Below, piece after piece: positions 1 through 13,870 of a stretch of 64,000 nucleotides of DNA. The stretch is from Chionoecetes opilio (Eukaryota; Arthropoda; Malacostraca; Decapoda; Majidae): NCBI GenBank assembly GCA_016584305.1, contig JACEEZ010025422.1:1-64000 (forward strand), read 5' to 3'. The stretch's first letter is position 1. Each line of letters starts with the position of its first letter. The notes under the pieces are model-generated. The model was not told where the DNA came from, did not search any database, and was given only the letters and a program-made list of their open reading frames with translations. The position numbers were made by a program, and so were the translations under genes.

Positions 1-93
1 TTTTATGAAAAATACATATTTTTAGCTATTAATTTTGTAAAATATTTTGTAGCAAATATAAAAAGCTATTTAGCTACAGATATAAAGAAATAT
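1..93. repeat. Partial unit: end of B3 and junction
   Basis: It opens inside B3 at TTTTATGAAAAATACAT and reaches the junction AGCTATTTAGCTACAGAT. Nothing else is present. Confidence 0.9.
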
Positions 94-1242
94 ACTTCAA
101 TTTGTAGAAAAAAACCACTCTTCACTGATAACTAGCTAAAATCATTGAAAAACACTACATTTTATGGTTTATAGCAATATGATAAGTAAAACTACTTGTA
201 TATATACAATAACGCTACAGTTTACAAGAAACTATGAAAAACGCTTGCAATATACCGTTATATCACAATAAATAACCTCTTACTCTTCTATTTAATAGCT
301 TAATGTAATGTAAGCTACTTATAGGTGCATATTATTCTAAAAAGAGTATTTTTTACTTCAATTTGTAGGAAAACAGCTATATATCACTGATAACTAGCTA
401 AAATCATTGAAAACACTACATTTTATGGGTTTATAGCAATATAATAAGTAAAACTACCTGTATATATACAATAACGCTACAGTTTAGAAAAAACTATGAA
501 AAACGCTTGCAATATACTGTTATATCACAATAAATAACCTCTTACTCTTCTATTTATTAGCTTAATGTAATGTAAACTACTTATAAGTGCAATTTATTCT
601 AAAAAAAGGATTGTTTACTTCAATTTGTAGGAAAACAGCTATATATCACCGATAACTAGCTAAAATCATTGAAAAGAACACATTTTGTGGGTATAAAGCA
701 TTATCATAAGGTAAATTCCTTCTATTAATGATATAACACTACAATTAAGAAGAAACTATGAAAAACACATATAATATACAATTGTATCACAATATAGTCT
801 CAAACTCCTATTATAAGTTTACAGTAGTTTAAAATAGCAATTTCTAACGAAAACAACTATAATTCCACATTTTGAATTTCTCTATCAAAAAAAGAGCTGA
901 ATAATGTCAATTTTCGACATTTTTTAGCCCTTCAAAAAGACATTAAAACACTTGAAAAAACGTTGTTTTTAAGAATAAAATTGATCCCTAAATTTCATGA
1001 AAAATTCATATTTTTAGCTCATAACATTGTAAAATATAGTTGTGTAAAAGTGCTGAATAATGTAAAATTTCGACATTATTTAGCATTTCAAAAATACATT
1101 AAAATTCTTGAAAAAACATTGTTTATAAGATTAAAATTGATACATAAATTTTATGAAAAATACATATTTTTAGCTATTAATTTTGTAAAATATAGTTGCA
1201 GCAAATATAAAAAGCTATTTAGCTACAGATATAAAGAAATAT
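94..1242. repeat. HOR unit 1: 2A-D-2B, type X
   Basis: A at 94 and 355; D at 617; B1/B2 chimera at 896; B3 at 1052. Clean copy. The first B has GATCCCTAAATTTC, the mark of X units. The HindIII-like site in D is changed to AAGTTT. Confidence 0.93.
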
Positions 1243-2541
1243 ACTTCAATTTGTAGAAAAAACAACTCTTCACTGATAACTAGCTAAAATCATTGAAAAC
1301 ACTACATTTTTTGGGTTTATAGCAATATGATAAGTAAAACTACTTGTATATATACAATAACGCTACAGTTTACAAGAAACTATGAAAAACGCTTGCAATA
1401 TACCGTTATATCACAATAAATAACCTCTGACTCTTCTATTTAATAGCTTAATGTAATGTAAGCTACTTATAGGTGCAAATTATTCAAAAAAGAGGATTTT
1501 ATACTTCAATATGTAGGAAAACAGCTATATATCACTGATAACTAGCTACAATCATTGAAAACACTACATTTTATGGGTTTATAGCAATATAATAAGTATC
1601 ACTACTTGTATATATACAATAACGCTACAGTTTACAAGAAACTATGAAAAACGGTTGCAATATACCGTTATATCACAATAAATAACCTCTTACTCTTCTA
1701 TTTATTAGCTTAATGTAATGTAAGCTAATTATAAGTGCAAATTATTCTAAAAAAAGGATTGTTTACTTCAATTTGTAGGAAAACAGCTATATATCACCGA
1801 TAACTAGCTAAAATCATTGAAAAGAACACATTTTGTGGGTATAAAGCATTATCATAAGGTAAATTCCTTCTATTAAAGATATAACACTACAATTAAGAAG
1901 AAACTATGAAAACACGTATAATATACAATTGTATCACAATATAGAGTCTCAAACTCCTATTATAAGCTTACAGTAGTTTAAAATAGCAATTTCTAACGAA
2001 AACAACTATAATTCCACATTTTGAATTCTCTATCAAAAAAGAGCTGAATAATGTCAATTTTCACCCTTTTTAAACCCTTTAAAAATACATTAAAACACTT
2101 GAAAAAACGTTGTTTATAAGAATAAAATTGATACATAAATTACATGAAAAATACATATTTTAAGCTCATAATATTGTAAAATATAGTTGTGTAAAAGTGC
2201 TGAATAATGTCAAATTTCGACATTTTTTAGGCTTTCAAAAATACATTAAAACACTTGAAAAAACTTTGTTTTTAAGATTTAAAAATTTATACCTAATTTC
2301 ATGAAAAATTCATATTTTTTGCTCATAACATTGTAAAATATAGCTGTGTAAAAAGTGCTGAATAATGTAAATTTCGACATTATTTAGCATTTCAAAAAAA
2401 CATTAAAATTCTTGAAAAAACATTGTTTTAAGATTAAAATTGATATCTAAATTTCATGAAAAATAAAATTTTTAGTATTAATTTTGTAAAATATTGTTGT
2501 AGCAAATATAAAAGCTATTTAGCTACAGATATAAGAAATAT
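1243..2541. repeat. HOR unit 2: 2A-D-3B, type Y
   Basis: A at 1243 and 1503; D at 1765; B at 2043, 2199 and 2357. The second A shows the Y marks AATATGTAGG, AAGTATCAC and AACGGTTGC. Mostly clean. Confidence 0.93.
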
Positions 2542-4622
2542 ACTTCAATTTGTAGAAAAAAAACCACTCTTCACTGATAAATAGCTAAAATCATTGAAAA
2601 CACTACATTTTAGGGTTATAGCAATATGATAAGTAAAACTACTTTTATATATACAATAACGCTACAGTTTACAAGAAATTATGAAAACGCTTGCAATATA
2701 CCGTTATATCACAATAAATAACCTCTTACTCTTCTATTTAATAGCTTAATGGGAATGTAAGCACTTATAGGTGCATATTATTCTAAAAAGAGGATTTTGT
2801 ACTTCAATTTGTAGGAAAACAGTATATATCACTGATAACTAAACTAAAATCATTGAAAACACTACATTTTTTGGGTTTATAGCAATATAATAAGTAAAAC
2901 TACCTGTATATATACAATAAAGCTACAGTTTAGAAGAAACTATGAAAAACGCTTGCCAATATACTGTTAAAATTTACAATAAATAACCTCTTACTCTTCT
3001 ATTTATTAGCTTATGTAATGTAAGCTACTTATAGGTGCCCAAAATTTTTCTTTAAAAAAAAGGATTTTACACTTCAATTTGTAGGAAAAACAGCTGTATA
3101 TCACCGATAAATAGCTAAGATCATTGAAAACACTACATTTTATGGGTTTATTAGCATATGATAAGTCAAACTACTTGTATATATCCAACACGCTACAGTT
3201 TACAAGAACTATAGAAAAACAGCTTGCAATATACCGTTCTAATCACAAAGAAATCCCCGCTTACCCTTCTATTAATAGCTTAATGTATGTAAGCTACTTA
3301 TAAGGTGCAAATTATACTAAAAAGAGGATTTTGTACTTCATTTGTAGGAAAACAGCTATATAGTCACTGCTAATAGCTAAAAAAAAATCATTGAAACACT
3401 ACATTTTATGGGTTTATAGCAATAAATAAGTAAAACTACCTGTATATATACAATAAAGCACAGTTTAGAGAAACTATGAAGAAACGCTTGCAATATACTG
3501 TTATATCACAATAATAACCCTAACTCTTACTATTTATTACTTCGTGTAATGTAAGCTACTTATAGGTGCAAATTATTCAAAAAGAGGATTTTTACACTTC
3601 AATTTGTGTAGGAAACAGCTGTATATCACCGATAAATAGCTAGATCATTGAAACCTACATGTTTATGGGTTTATAGCAATAATATAATAAAACCTACTTG
3701 TATATATCACAAACGCTACAGTTTACAGAAACTATGAAAAACGCTTGTGGGGGGACCAAATATACCGTTTATATCACAATAAATACCTCTGACTCTTCTA
3801 TTTAATAGCTTAATGTAATGTAGCCACTTATATTGCCAAATTTTCTAAAAAAGGATTGTTTACTTCAATTTGTAGGAAAACAGCTATATATCACGATACT
3901 AGCTAAATCATTGAAAGAACACATTTTGTGGGTATAGCATATGATAGTAATTCCCTTCTATTAAAGATGTAACACTCCAATTAAGAGCAACTATGAAAAC
4001 ACGTATTATAGCAATTGTAGTCACAAATAGAGTCTCACACTCCTATTATAAGCTTACATAAGTTTAAAATAGCAATTTCCTAACGAAACAACTATAAGTC
4101 CACATTTGAATTTCTCTATTCAAAAGTGAGCTGATAATGTTCAATTTTCGACATTTTTTATCCCTTCAAAAATACATTAAAACACTTGCAAAAACGTTGT
4201 TTTTTTAGAATAAAAATTGATACCTAAATTACATAAAAAATACATATTTTAAGCTCATTATTGTAACATAGTTGTGTAAAAGTGCTGAAATAATTCAAAT
4301 TTCGACATTTTTAGGCTTTCACAATACATAAACACTTGAAAAAACCGTTGTTTTTACGATTAAATATGATACCTAAATTTCATGAAAATTCTATTTTTAG
4401 CTCAAACATTGGTAAAATATAGTTGTGGTAAAAGTGCTGAATATGTAAATTTTCGACATTCTTTCGCATTTTCAAAATACATTAAATTCTTGAAAAAAAC
4501 ATTTGGTTTTTAGATTAAAATTGTATCTAAATTTCATGAAAAATACATATTTTTAGCTATTAATTTTTGTAACATATTGTTGTAGCAATATAAAGCTTTT
4601 ATCTACAGATATAAAGCAATAT
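2542..4622. repeat. HOR unit 3: 5A-D-3B (2.1 kb)
   Basis: A at 2542, 2801, 3071, 3335 and 3596; D at 3862; B at 4140, 4284 and 4436. It is one of three five-A units in the window. A2/A3 and A4/A5 look like a duplicated pair, because both pairs alternate TTTTGTACTTC and TTTACACTTC starts. Noisy tract with many one-base indels; a GTGGGGGGACC insert lies near 3747-3757. Confidence 0.85.
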
Positions 4623-6021
4623 ACTTCATTTGTAGAAAAAACAACTCTTCACTGTAACTAGCTAAAATACAATTGAAACACTACATTTTTTGGGTTTATA
4701 GCAATATGAAATTAAAACTACTTGTATATATACAAACCGCTACAGTTTACAAAGAAACTATGAAACGCTTGCAATTACCCGTTATATCACACTAAAATAA
4801 CCTCTTACTCTTCTATTAAGAGCTTAATGTAATGTAAGCTACTATAGGTGCAATTATGCCTTAAAAAGAGGATTGTTTACTTGCAATTTGTAAGGAAAAA
4901 ACCGTATATATCACCGATAACTAGCTAAAACATTGGGAAAAAAAACAATTTTATGGGTTATAGCAATATAATAGTAAAACTACCTGTATATTCAATCCGC
5001 TACAGTTTAGAAAGAAACTTATGACAAACGCTTTGCAATATACTGTTATATCGAACAATAAATACCCTCTTACTCTTCTATTTATTAGCTTAGTGTAATG
5101 TAAGCTACTTATAGGTGACAAATTAATTCGAAAAGAGGATTTTAAACACTTCAATTTGTAGGAAAACAGGTGTATATCACCGAAATAGCTAGATCATTGA
5201 AACACTACATTTTATGGGATTTTAAAGCAATATGATAGGTAAAAACTACTTGTATATATACAAAAACCTACAGTTTACAAGAAACTATGAAAAACGCTTG
5301 CAATATACAGTTATATCACCATAAATAGCCTCTTGACTCTTCTATGTATAGCTTAAAGTAATATAAGCTACTTATAGGTCAAATATTCTAAATGAAGGAT
5401 GGTATACTTCAATTTGTAGGAAAACAGCTATATATCACCGTAACTAGCAAAATGATTGAAAGAACCATTTTGTGGGTATAAAGCATTATCATAAGGTAAA
5501 TTCCTTCTATTAATGATATAACCTACAATTAAGATAACTATTGAAAACACGTATACTATACAATTTGTATCACAATATAGAGTCTCAAACTCCTATTATA
5601 AGCCTTCAGTAGTTTAAAAAGCAATTTCTAACGAAAACAACTATAATTCCACATTTTGAATTCTCTATCAATAAAAGAGGCTGAATTGTCAATTTTCGAC
5701 ATTTTTTAGCCCTTCAAAAATACATTAAAACCCTTGAAAAAAATGTTTTTTTAAGATTAAAATTGAACCTAAATTTCATGAAAATTCATATTTTTAGCTC
5801 ATTAACTTGTAAAATATAGTTGCTGTGAAAAGTGCTGAATAATGTAAGATTTCGCATTTTTATCATTTCAAAAATCATTAAAATTCTTGAAAAAACTTGT
5901 TTTTTAAGATTAAAATTGATATCTAACTTTCATTAAAATACATATCTTTAGCTATTAATTTTGTAAAATATAGTTGTAGCAAATATAACAAGCTATTTAG
6001 CTACAGATATAAAGAAATAAT
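4623..6021. repeat. HOR unit 4: 3A-D-2B, type Z'
   Basis: A at 4623, 4879 and 5148; D at 5406; B1/B2 chimera at 5690; B3 at 5834. D begins after AAATGAAGGATGGTAT and has AAATGATTG, as in Z units, but there are only two B modules. Confidence 0.82.
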
Positions 6022-7311
6022 ACTTTCAATTGTAGAAAATAACCATTTCTTCACTGATACTAAGCTAACTTCATTGAAAACACTACAATTTTTTGGGTTT
6101 ATGCATATGAATAAGTAAAACTACTTGTATATATAACAATAACACTACATTTACAAAGAAACTATGAAAAAACGCTTGCAATATACCCGTTATATCACTA
6201 TAATTAACCTCTGACTCTTCTATTTAATAGCTTACTGTAATGTAGCTTAACTTATAGTGCAAATTATTCAAAAAGAGGGATTTTATAACTTCAATATGTG
6301 GAAAACAGCTATATCACGATAACTAGCTACAATCATTGAAACACTACATTTTATGGGTTTATAGCAATATAATAGTATCACTACTTTTATATTACAATAA
6401 CGCTACAGTTTTTACAAGAAACTATGAAAAACGGTTGCAATATTCCGTTATATCACAATAAATAACCTCTTACTACTTCTATTTATTAGCTTAAGGTAAT
6501 GGGTCGCTACTTATAATGCCAAATTATTCTAAAAAAAGGATTGTTTTACTCAAGTGTAGGAAAACACTATATATCACCGATAACTAGCTAAAATCATTGA
6601 AAGAACACATTTGTGGGTATAAAAGCTTATAATAAGTAAATTCCTTCTATTCAAGATGAACACTACAATTAAGAAGAAACTATGAAAAACCGTAGCATAT
6701 CAATTGTAATCACAATAAGAGAGTCTCAAAACTCCTATTATAGCTTACAGTAATTTAATGCAATTTTCTACGAAACAACTTATAATTCCCACTTTGTGAT
6801 TTCTCTATCAAAAAAGAGCTGAATAATGTCTTTCGACATTTTTAGCCTTCAAAATACATTAAACACTTGAAAAAACGTTGTTTTTTAAGATAAAATTAAA
6901 CATAATTCCAATGAAAAAAATACTTTTTAAGCTCATAATATGTAAAATATAGTTGTGTAAAGTGCTGATAATGTCAATTTTCACTTTTTTTTAGCCCTTC
7001 AAAAATACTTAAACACGCTTGAAAAAAAGGTTGTTTTTAGGATTAAAATTGAATACCTAAATTTCATAAACATTCCATATTTTTTAGCTCATACATTGTA
7101 AAATAAGTTGTGTAAAAGTGCTGAATATGTAAAATTTCGGACATTATTTAGCATTTCAAAATACTTAAAATTCTTGAAAAACATTGTTTTTTAAAGATTC
7201 AAATTGATATCTAAATTTTCATGAAAAATACATATTTTTAGCTATTAATGTTGTAAAATATAGTTTTAGCAAATATAAAAAGCTTATTAGCTACAGATAT
7301 AAAGAAATATT
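6022..7311. repeat. HOR unit 5: 2A-D-3B, type Y with B1-like second B
   Basis: A at 6022 and 6288; D at 6548; B at 6828, 6964 and 7130. The middle B starts GTCAATTTTC and has AGCCCTTC, so it is B1-like at its head. Unit 25 (31,571-32,852) shares this rare feature. Confidence 0.83.
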
Positions 7312-8287
7312 CCTTCAATTTAGAAAATAACCATGCTTCACTGATACTAGCTACTTCATTGAAAACACTACATTTATGGGTTTATAAGCAATATGATAAG
7401 TAAACTACTTGTAATATACAATAACGCTACAGTTTTACAAGAAACTATTGAAAAACGCTTGCCAATATCCGTTTATATACAATAATAACCTCTTACTCTT
7501 CTATTTAATAGCTAATGTAATTAAGCTACTTATAGGTGCATATTATTTCTAAAAATAGTATTTTGTACTTCAATTTGTAGAAAACGCTATATATCACTGT
7601 AACTAGCTAAAATCATTGAAACACTACATTTTACTGGGTTTATAGAAATTATAGTAAAACTCCGCTGTATATATACAATAAGCTACAGTTTAGAAAACTA
7701 TGAAAAAAAACGCTAGCATATCTGTTATATCACAATAATAACCTCTTACTCTTCTATTTATTAGCTTAATTGTAATGTAAACTACTTATAAGTGCAATTT
7801 ATTCTAAAAAGGATTGTTTACTTCATTTGTAGGAAAACAGCTATATATCACCGATAACTAGCTAAAATCGAAAAAATTTTTTGGGAAAAAAAAATAAGGG
7901 GGGGAAAAAACACATTTTGTGGGTATAAGCATTATCAATAAGGTTACACTCCTTCTATTCATTATATAACACTACAATTTAAGAAGAAACTCTGAAAAAC
8001 ACGTATAATATACAATTGTTCACAATATCCTATTATCTCAAACTCCTATTATAAGCTTACAGTAGTTAAAATAGCAAATTTCTAACGAAAGAAAACTATA
8101 ATTCCACATTTGATTTCTCTATCAAAAAAAGAGCTGATAATGTCAATTTTCGACATTTTTTAGCCGTTCAAAAAATACATTAAAAAACCTTTAAAAAAAA
8201 AAAAAGTTTGTTTTTAGGAATAAAATTGGTCCCTAATTTCATGAAAATTCCTATTTGTAGCTCATAACTAAATGTAAACTATAGTTG
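7312..8287. repeat. HOR unit 6: 2A-D-1B, type X, cut at a junction
   Basis: A at 7312 and 7567; D at 7820; one chimeric B at 8133 with an expanded A run and GTCCCTAATTTC. B3 is missing because of the junction at about 8288. An insert of A, T and G runs breaks D at about 7870-7910. Confidence 0.82.
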
Positions 8288-8306
8288 TATATAGTATATA
8301 GTAATA
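8278..8306. other. Structural junction: B tail joined to the end of an A
   Basis: The B tail ATAGTTGT is followed by a TATA/TAGTA-rich filler and then AGCTACTTATAGTGC, which belongs near the end of an A module. Comparison with the matching segment 33,657-34,540 shows that B3, one A and most of a second A (roughly 0.65 kb) are missing here. Either a real deletion or an assembly join. Confidence 0.8.
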
Positions 8307-9401
8307 GCTACTTATAGTGCAAATTATTTTAAAAAGAGGATTTTCACTTCAATTGGTAGGAACAGCGTAATATCACCGATAAAGCTAAAATCATTGAAAC
8401 ACTACTTTTATGGGTTTAATAGCAATTGATAAGTTAAAAACTACTTGTATATATACAAAAACGCTACAGTTCATTACCAGAAACTTATGAAAAACGCTTG
8501 CATATCCGTTTACTATCACAATAAATACCCTCTTACTCTTCTATTTAATAGCTTCATGTAAATGTAAGCTACTTATAGGTTGCAAATTATTCTAAAAAGG
8601 AGATTTTTTACTTCATTTTGTAGGAAAACACTATATTAGCACCGAATACTAGCTAAAACCATTGAAAAGAACACATTTTGTGGTATAAAGCATTAATCAT
8701 AAGGTATATTCCTCTATTAATGTATAACACTACATTAAGAAGAACTATGAGAAACACTATAATATACAATTGTATCACAATATAATCCCTCAACTCCTAT
8801 TATAAGCTTACAGTGTTTAAAATAGCAATTTCTAACGAAAACAACTATAATTCCACATTTTGAATTTCTCTATCTAATCTCTACCTCTTTTTTTTTCTAA
8901 AAGGGCTGAAAAATGTCAATTTTCGACATTTTTAGCCCTTCAAAAATACATTAAAACACTTAAAAAACGTTGTTTTTAAGAATAAAATTGATACATAAAT
9001 TACATGAAAAATACATATTTTAAGCTCATAATATTGAAAAATATAGTTGTGTAAAAGTGCTGAATAATGTCATATTTCGACATTTTTTAGGCTTTCAAAA
9101 ATACATTAAAACACTTGAAAAACTTTGTTTTTAAGATTAAAATTGATACCTAAATTTCATGAAAATTCATATTTTTAGCTCATAACATTGTAAAATATAG
9201 TTGTGTAAAGTGCTGAATAATGTAAAATTTCGACATTATTTAGCATTTCAAAAATACATTAAAATTCTTGAAAAAACATTGTTTCTTAAAATTAAAATTG
9301 ATATCTAAATTTCATGAAAAATACTATTTTTAGCTATTAATTTTGTAAAATATTGTTGTAGCAAATATAAAAAGCTATTTAGCTACAGATATAAAGAAAT
9401 A
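8288..9401. repeat. HOR unit 7: A tail-1A-D2-3B
   Basis: A tail to 8345; A at 8346; D2 at 8610; B at 8905, 9059 and 9212. The segment around 8306-8345 matches the end of the second A of unit 27, including ATTATTTTAAAAAGAGG. Confidence 0.85.
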
Positions 9402-10810
9402 TCTTCAATTTGTAGAAAAAACAACTCTTCACTGATAACTAGCTAAAATCATTGAAAACACTACATTTTATGGGTTTATAGCAATATGATAAGTAAAACT
9501 ACTTGTATATATACAATAACGCTACAGTTTACAAGAAACTATGAAAAACGCTTGCAATATACCGTTTATATCACAATAAATAACCTCTTACTCTTCTATT
9601 TAATAGCTTAATGTAATGTAAGCTACTTATAGGTGCATATTATTCTAAAAAGAGGATTTTGTACTTCAATTTGTAGGAAACAGCTATATATCACTGATAA
9701 CTAGCAAAAATCATTGAAAACACTACATTTTATGGGTTTTTATAGCATATAATAAGTAAAACTACCTGTATATATACAATAAGCTACAGTTAGAAGAAAC
9801 TATGAAAAACGCTTGCAATATACTGTTATATCACAATAAATAACCTCTTACTCTTCTATTTATTAGCTTAATGTAATGTAAGCTACTTATAGGTGCAAAT
9901 TATTCTAAAAAGAGGATTTTACACTTCAATTTGTAGGAAAACAGCTGTATATCACCGATAAATAGCTAAGATCATTGAAAACACTACATTTTATGGGTTT
10001 ATAGCAATATGATAAGTAAAACTACTTGTATATATACAAAAACGCTACAGTTTACAAGAAACTATGAAAAACGCTTGCAATATACCGTTATATCAAAATA
10101 AATAACCTCTGACTCTTCTATTTATTAGCTTAATGTAATATAAGCTACTTATAGATGCAAAATATTCTAAATGAAAGGATTGTATACTTCAATTTTGTAG
10201 GAAAACAGCTATATATCACCGATAACTAGCAAAAAATGATTGAAAAGAACACTTTTTGTGGGTATAAAGCATTATCATAAGGTAAATTCCTTCTATTAAT
10301 GATAACACTACAATTAGAAGAAACTATGAAAAACACGTATAATATACAATTGTATCACAATATAGAGTCTCAAACTCCTATTATAAGCTTACAGTAGTTT
10401 AAAATAGCAATTTCTAACGAAAACAACTATAATTCCACATTTTGAATTTCTCTATCATAAAAAGAGCTGAATAATGTCAATTTTCGACATTTTTTAGCCC
10501 TTCAAAAATACATTAAAACACTTGAAAAAATGTTGTTTTTAAGATTAAAATTGATACCTAAATTTCATGAAAATTCAATTTTTAGCTCATAACATCGTAA
10601 AATATAGTTGTGTAAAAGTGCTGAATAATGTAAAATTTCGACATTATTTAGCATTTCAAAAATACATTAAAATTCTTGAAAAAACATTGTTTTTAAGATT
10701 AAAATTGACATCTAAATTTCATGAAAAATACATATTTTTAGCTATTAATTTTGTAAAAATATAGTTGTAGCAAATATAAAAGCTATTTAGCTACAGATAT
10801 AAAGAAATAT
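9402..10810. repeat. HOR unit 8: 3A-D-2B, type Z'
   Basis: A at 9402, 9663 and 9923; D at 10196; B1/B2 chimera at 10466; B3 at 10620. Clean. D has AATGAAAGGATTG and AAAATGATTG. Confidence 0.92.
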
Positions 10811-12258
10811 ACTTCAATTTGTAGAAAAAAACCACTCTTCACTGATAACTAGCTAAATCAATTGAAAACACTACATTTTATGGGTTTAGTAGCAATATGA
10901 TAAGTAAAACTACTTGTATATATACAATAACGCTACAGTTTACAAGAACTATGAAACACGCTTGCAATATACCGTTATATCACAATAAATAACCTCTTAC
11001 TCTTCTATTTAATAGCTAATGTAATGTAAGCTACTTATAGGCATATGATTCTAATAAAAAGTAGTATTTTGTACTTTCAATTGTAGGAAAACAGCTATAT
11101 AATACTGATAAACTAGCCTAAAATCATTGAAAACACTACATGTTATGGGGTTATAGGCAATTATAATAAGTAAAACACCTGTATATATACAATAACGCTA
11201 CAGTTTAGAAGAAACAATGAAAAAAACGCTTGCAATATACTGTATATCACAATAATAAACCTCTTCTCTTCTATTTATTAGCTAATGTAATGTAAACTAC
11301 TATTATAAGTGGCAATTTATTCTAAAAAAAGGGATTGTTACATCAATTTGTATGGAAAACAGCATATATCACGATAACTAGGGCTACAATCATGGAAAAA
11401 CACTACATTTTATGTGTTATAGCAATATAATAAGTCATCAGTACTTGTAATATACAATAACGCTACAGTTTAAAGAAAACTATTGACAAAAACGGTTGGA
11501 ATATACCGTTATATCACAATAAATAGAACTTACTGCTTCTTATTTATTAGCTTAATGTAATGTAAGCTACTATAAGTCAAAAATTATCTAAAAAAAGGAT
11601 TGTTTACTTCAATTTGTAGCGGAAAACAGCTATATAATCACCGATAACTAGCTAAAAATCAATTGAAAAGAAACACATTTTGTGGGTTAAAAAAGCATTA
11701 TCATAAGGTAAATTCCTTCGGTATTAAGATTATAACAAAGTGCAAAATAAGAAGAAACTATTGAAAAAAAACACGTATAATATACAATTGTATCACAATA
11801 TAGAGTTCTCAAACTCTATTATAAGCTTACAGTAGTTTAAAATAGCCAAATTTCTAAGGGGGGGGAAAAAAAAAAACAACTATAATTCCACATTTGAATT
11901 TCTCTATCAAAAAAGAGCTGAATAATGTCAATTTTCGACATTATTTAGACCTTCAAAAATACATAAAAAACTTTAAAAAAAAGTTGTTTTTAAGAAATAA
12001 AATTGATCCCTAAAATTTCATGAAAAAATTATATTTTAGCTAGAACATTGTAAAATATAGTTGTGGTAAAAAGTGCTGAATAATATAAAATTCGAATTAT
12101 TAGCATTTCAAAAATAACATTAAAATTCTTGAAAAAACATTGTTTTTAAGTATAAAAATTGATATCTAAATTTCAATGAAAAAATAAATTTTAGCTATTA
12201 ATTTGTAAAATATTGTTGTAGCAAATAAAAAGCGATTTAGTACAGATATAAAGAAAAT
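10811..12258. repeat. HOR unit 9: 3A-D-2B, X/Y recombinant
   Basis: A at 10811, 11073 and 11340; D at 11606; chimeric B at 11917; B3 at 12075. The third A has Y marks (CTACAATC, ACGGTTGG), while the first B has the X mark GATCCC and an expanded A run. This fits unequal exchange between X and Y units. A G/A homopolymer insert lies at about 11858-11876. Confidence 0.82.
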
Positions 12259-13870
12259 ACTCAATTGTAGAAAAAAAACCACTCTTCACTGATAAACTAG
12301 CTAAATCTGAAAACACTACATTTTATGGTTGTTAGCAATATGATAAGGAGTTAAACTACTTGTATATATACAATAACGCTACAGTTTACAAGAAAAACTA
12401 TGAAAAACGCTTGCCATATACCGTATTATCACAATAAATAACCTCTTACTCCTTCTATTAATAGCTAATGTAAATGTAAGCTACTTATAGGTGCAAATTA
12501 TGCTAAAAAAAGAGGATTTGTACTTAAATTTGTAGGGAAAAACAGCTATAATATCACTGATAAACTAGCTAAAAATCATTGACAGAAACACTACTTTTAG
12601 GGGTTTATAGCAATATAATAAGTAAAAATACATGTATATATACAATAAAGCTAAGTTAGAAGCAAATATGAAAACCCGCTTGCAATATACTGTTATTTCA
12701 CAATAAATAACCTCCTTACTCTTATAGTTATTAGCTTAATTAATGTAGCTACTTATAGGTGCAAAGTATTCTAAAAAGAGATTTTACACTTCAATTTGTA
12801 GGAAACACAGCTGTATATCACCGATAAATAGCCAAGATCATGAAAACCCTACATTTTCATGGGGTTTATAGCAAATATGATAAGTAAAACTATGGTAATA
12901 TACAAAAAAAAAAAACAAACAAAACGCTACAGTTTACAAAGAAATATGAAAACGCTGTGCAATAACCGATTATATCACAATAAATAACCTCTGACTCTTC
13001 TATTTAATAGCTTAATGTAATATACAGGCTGCTTATAGGTGCAAAATATTCTCAAAAATGAAAGGATTGTAATACTTCAATTTGTAGGAAAACAGCGATT
13101 ATATAAAACGATAACTAGCTAAACAACAAAAAATGATTGAAAAGAAAAACATTTTGTGGGTATAAAGCATTATCATAAGGTAAATTCCTTCTATTATGAT
13201 ATAAACACTACAATAAAAAAGAAACTCATGAAAAAACACGATATTATAATATACAATTGTATCACAATATAGAATCCTAAACTCCTATATAAGCTTACAG
13301 TAGTTTAAACAATAGCAATCTAACGAAAACAACTATAAATTCCACATTTGAATTTCTCTATCCTAAAAAGAGAATGCAATAATGTTCAATCGACATTTTT
13401 TAGCCTTCACAAAAATACATTAAAAACACTTGAAAAACGTTGTTTTATGAATAAATTCATACATAAAATTACAAGGAAAATACATTATTTTAAGCTACTA
13501 ATATGTAAAATATAGTTGTGTAAAAGTGACTGAATAATATCCAATTGCGGGACATTTTTTAGGCGTTCAAAAATCATTAAAACACTTAAAAAAATGTTGT
13601 TTTTAAGAATAAAAGTGTACCTAAAGTTCATGAAAATTCATATTTGTAGCTCATAACAATGTAACATATAGTTGTGTTAAAAGTGCTGAATATGTAAAAT
13701 TTCGACATATGAGCATTTCAAAAATACATTAAAATTCTTGAAAAACATTGTTTTAAGATAAATATTGATATCTAATTTCATGAAAAATACATATTTTTAG
13801 CTATTAATTTTGTAAAATATAGCTGTAGAAAAATACAAAAGCTAATTAGCTCCAGATATTAAAGAAATAT
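12259..13870. repeat. HOR unit 10: 3A-D-3B, type Z
   Basis: A at 12259, 12522 and 12788; D at 13074; B at about 13372, 13528 and 13685. It has the Z marks AAATGATTG and ATGAATAAATTCATAC. An A/C-rich insert lies at about 12904-12923. Confidence 0.82.
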
